Shown: positions 6,425-7,774 of the stretch, piece by piece
Position numbering within the stretch: position 1 is the stretch's first letter
How the letters are laid out: each line of letters begins with the position of its first letter
Assembly (NCBI GenBank): GCA_937877605.1
Contig: CALFJA010000113.1
Span: forward strand, 1 to 7,774
Source of the DNA: an uncultured Prevotellaceae bacterium
GTDB lineage: Bacteria > Bacteroidota > Bacteroidia > Bacteroidales > Bacteroidaceae
Length of the DNA stretch: 7,774 bases
Direction of reading: 5' to 3'
Position numbers and translations under genes: made by a program
The notes under the pieces: model-generated
What the model was told of the DNA's origin: nothing
Databases searched by the model: none
What the model saw: the letters and a program-made list of their open reading frames with translations, nothing else

Positions 6425-6427
6425 GTA
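6420..6427 (-). promoter_or_regulatory. -7 promoter element of gltX-waaA (TACTTTTG)
   Basis: The minus strand reads TACTTTTG, an exact TAnnTTTG match, ending 33 bases before the gltX ATG. No good TTTG is present at the -33 position; the upstream stretch is instead A/T-rich (seven T's at 6432-6438 on the plus strand). The predicted leader is about 30 bases and has no clear SD. Confidence 0.6.
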
Positions 6428-6483
6428 CATATTTTTTTGCAGTTTGCTATAAAAAATTAGTATTTTCGCAAGCGTAATCAATG

Positions 6484-6491
6484 TAACTTTG
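6484..6491 (+). promoter_or_regulatory. -7 promoter element of the 7TM-HD gene (TAACTTTG)
   Basis: TAACTTTG is an exact TAnnTTTG match ending 5 bases before the ATG at 6497. TTTTC at 6463-6467 is a partial -33 match about 16 bases upstream. The transcript would start within a few bases of the start codon. The -7 box is also part of the short palindrome TTTGCAAA (6488-6495). Confidence 0.68.
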
Positions 6492-6496
6492 CAAAA

Positions 6497-7774
6497 ATGA
6501 GATTACTCCCCACCTTCAACAATAAGGCAAGAAGGGACTTGGTGAACCACATCTTGCTGTTTCTCATCACCGTGTCCGTCATCGTCTGGTTCCTGCCCAG
6601 GAACACCTCGAAGCACTTCAACTACGAAATCGGCAAACCATGGATTTACGGTTCGTTCATAGCCAACTTCGACTTCCCCATCCTCAAGAGCGATGAGAGA
6701 ATAAAAGCCGAGCGCGACTCGGTGCTGAAATCCTTCAAGCCCTACTACATCCAAAACGATGAAGTTGGCAAAAAGCAAGTCGGATTGCTGAAGGAAAAAC
6801 TCAAGAGCGGCGACCAGCAGGTGCCTGCCGCAGCACAGCAGCAAATAGTCCGTGCACTCGAAGCCATCTACAGCGAGGGCATTCTCAGCGCCGGCGACTT
6901 CAAGACGCTGGTGAAGGACACCGCCAGTGTCATAAGGAAGGTCTCGGGGAAGAACGCTTTCGAAACCTCCGTCAACAAGCTCTATTCACCCAAACTCGCC
7001 TACGAGAAGCTGGCTGCACAACTGTCGGCCACCTCGGCAGCGCCATACATACCCTCCATCAACCTGAACGAATATCTCGAAGCCAACCTGAAATACGACA
7101 GCGAGCACAGCGAAAAAGAGAAAAACGACATTATCAAGGGGCTCTCGGTAGGCAACGGGCACATACAGGCCGGACAGCGCATCATTGACCAAGGAGAAAT
7201 CGTCGACGAACACAAGTTCCAGGTGCTCACATCCTTCGAGCGCGAACTGGAAAAACGAACCGATACCAGCAAGAAAATCACCAACACACTCATCGGCCAA
7301 ACCATCTTCGTGGCTATCATGGTGTTCCTTTTCAGCATGTTCCTCTTCCTCTTCCGACACCAGTATTACAAGAAACAGCGGAATGTGCTCCTACTATATT
7401 CACTGCTGATTATCTTCCCCGTCATCGTGTCCGTCATCATGAAGAACACCTTCTTCAGCGTATACATCGTCCCGTTTGCCATCGCCGCCATCTTCGTCCG
7501 CGTCTTCATGGACTCCTTCACGGCACTGGTCACCTATGTACTGATGATTCTGGTGTGCTCAATTGCGGTGAAATACCAGTTTGAATTCATCGTAATCCAA
7601 CTGACGGCAGGATTCATCACCATCTATTTCCTGCGCGAACTTTCCAGCCGCTCGCAGGTGCTGGCACTGGCACTGGTCATCACCCTCGGCTACTTCGCCA
7701 TCTATTCGTCGCTGCACCTCGTCCTGGGCAACGGGCTCCAGGAACTGGACTCCAGGATTTACTTCCACTTCCTG
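6497..7774 (+). CDS. PgpH-like 7TM-HD phosphohydrolase (N-terminal part; runs off right edge)
   Basis: 426 codons are open to the window end. Residues 16-33 are a first membrane segment (HILLFLITVSVIVWFLP). Residues about 36-262 form the extracytoplasmic 7TMR-HDED domain, ending in LSVGNGHIQAGQRIIDQGEIVDEHK (216-240), the G-x-I-x-x-G-x-x-I-x-x-x-G-E-x-V pattern typical of this domain. Hydrophobic segments follow at about 265-286, 297-315, 320-336, 341-358, 364-379 and 388-409, the 7TM block. The cytoplasmic HD domain, which in PgpH of Listeria hydrolyses c-di-AMP, would lie beyond the edge, so catalytic residues cannot be checked. Bacteroidota homologues are usually annotated as HDIG-domain proteins; a c-di-AMP role here is inferred from the family. 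The gene is divergent from gltX. The ATG at 6497 gives a basic N-terminus directly before the first membrane segment and sits 5 bases after its -7 box. Confidence 0.9.
   Translation, partial: MRLLPTFNNKARRDLVNHILLFLITVSVIVWFLPRNTSKHFNYEIGKPWIYGSFIANFDFPILKSDERIKAERDSVLKSFKPYYIQNDEVGKKQVGLLKEKLKSGDQQVPAAAQQQIVRALEAIYSEGILSAGDFKTLVKDTASVIRKVSGKNAFETSVNKLYSPKLAYEKLAAQLSATSAAPYIPSINLNEYLEANLKYDSEHSEKEKNDIIKGLSVGNGHIQAGQRIIDQGEIVDEHKFQVLTSFERELEKRTDTSKKITNTLIGQTIFVAIMVFLFSMFLFLFRHQYYKKQRNVLLLYSLLIIFPVIVSVIMKNTFFSVYIVPFAIAAIFVRVFMDSFTALVTYVLMILVCSIAVKYQFEFIVIQLTAGFITIYFLRELSSRSQVLALALVITLGYFAIYSSLHLVLGNGLQELDSRIYFHFL

Noticed and set aside
5550..6452. Plus-strand open frame of 300 codons
   Set aside because: It is antisense to gltX, which has HIGH and KLSKR motifs. 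It has no promoter or recognisable motif.
6503..6844. Minus-strand frames within the 7TM-HD gene (also 6986-7360 and 7559-7768)
   Set aside because: They are antisense shadows; the plus-strand product has a coherent membrane topology and the 7TMR-HDED motif.

Overview
The window looks like a chromosomal segment from a member of the Bacteroidota, most likely Prevotella-like. Three upstream regions carry a match to the Bacteroidota -7 promoter element TAnnTTTG, most starts lack a Shine-Dalgarno sequence, and the gene content fits (a secreted GH20 hexosaminidase, a Kdo transferase for lipid A, and a 7TM-HD phosphohydrolase). Genus-level assignment is inference; no rRNA or other marker is present.

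Layout from left to right. Bases 1-629 (minus) hold the N-terminal part of a secreted beta-N-acetylhexosaminidase that runs off the left edge. Bases 669-3351 (minus) hold a compact three-gene restriction-modification operon of the DpnII/MboI type. Read in the direction of transcription it is a Dam-like alpha-class adenine methyltransferase (M1), a DpnII/MboI-family endonuclease (R), and a DpnA-like beta-class adenine methyltransferase (M2). M1 and R overlap by 47 bases, and the R stop codon directly abuts the M2 start (TAG|ATG). Bases 3352-3627 are non-coding: the operon promoter, with an inverted repeat in its spacer, followed by four further inverted repeats before the end of the next gene. 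Bases 3628-6386 (minus) are a housekeeping pair, gltX (glutamyl-tRNA synthetase) followed after 20 bases by waaA (Kdo transferase). Bases 6387-6496 are a divergent promoter region. Bases 6497-7774 (plus) are the N-terminal two thirds or so of a PgpH-like 7TM-HD phosphohydrolase that runs off the right edge.

How the parts work together. The R-M operon should form a self-contained defence unit: M1 and M2 would methylate adenine in GATC and R would cleave unmodified GATC DNA. The specificity is inferred from family membership. It is supported by a direct count: GATC occurs only four times in 7774 bases (starting at 47, 1436, 2544 and 5862), against about 30 expected for equal base frequencies. 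The operon is visibly more AT-rich than its neighbours (for example 16 of 60 G/C at 1561-1620 versus 40 of 60 at 4201-4260), which suggests acquisition by transfer into a site next to waaA.

I found no CRISPR array, tRNA, rRNA, transposase or integrase. The R-M system belongs to a known family. The less ordinary signals are the GATC depletion, the palindromes embedded in promoters, the -7 elements that almost touch start codons (suggesting leaderless mRNAs), and the hairpin-rich spacer between waaA and the R-M operon.
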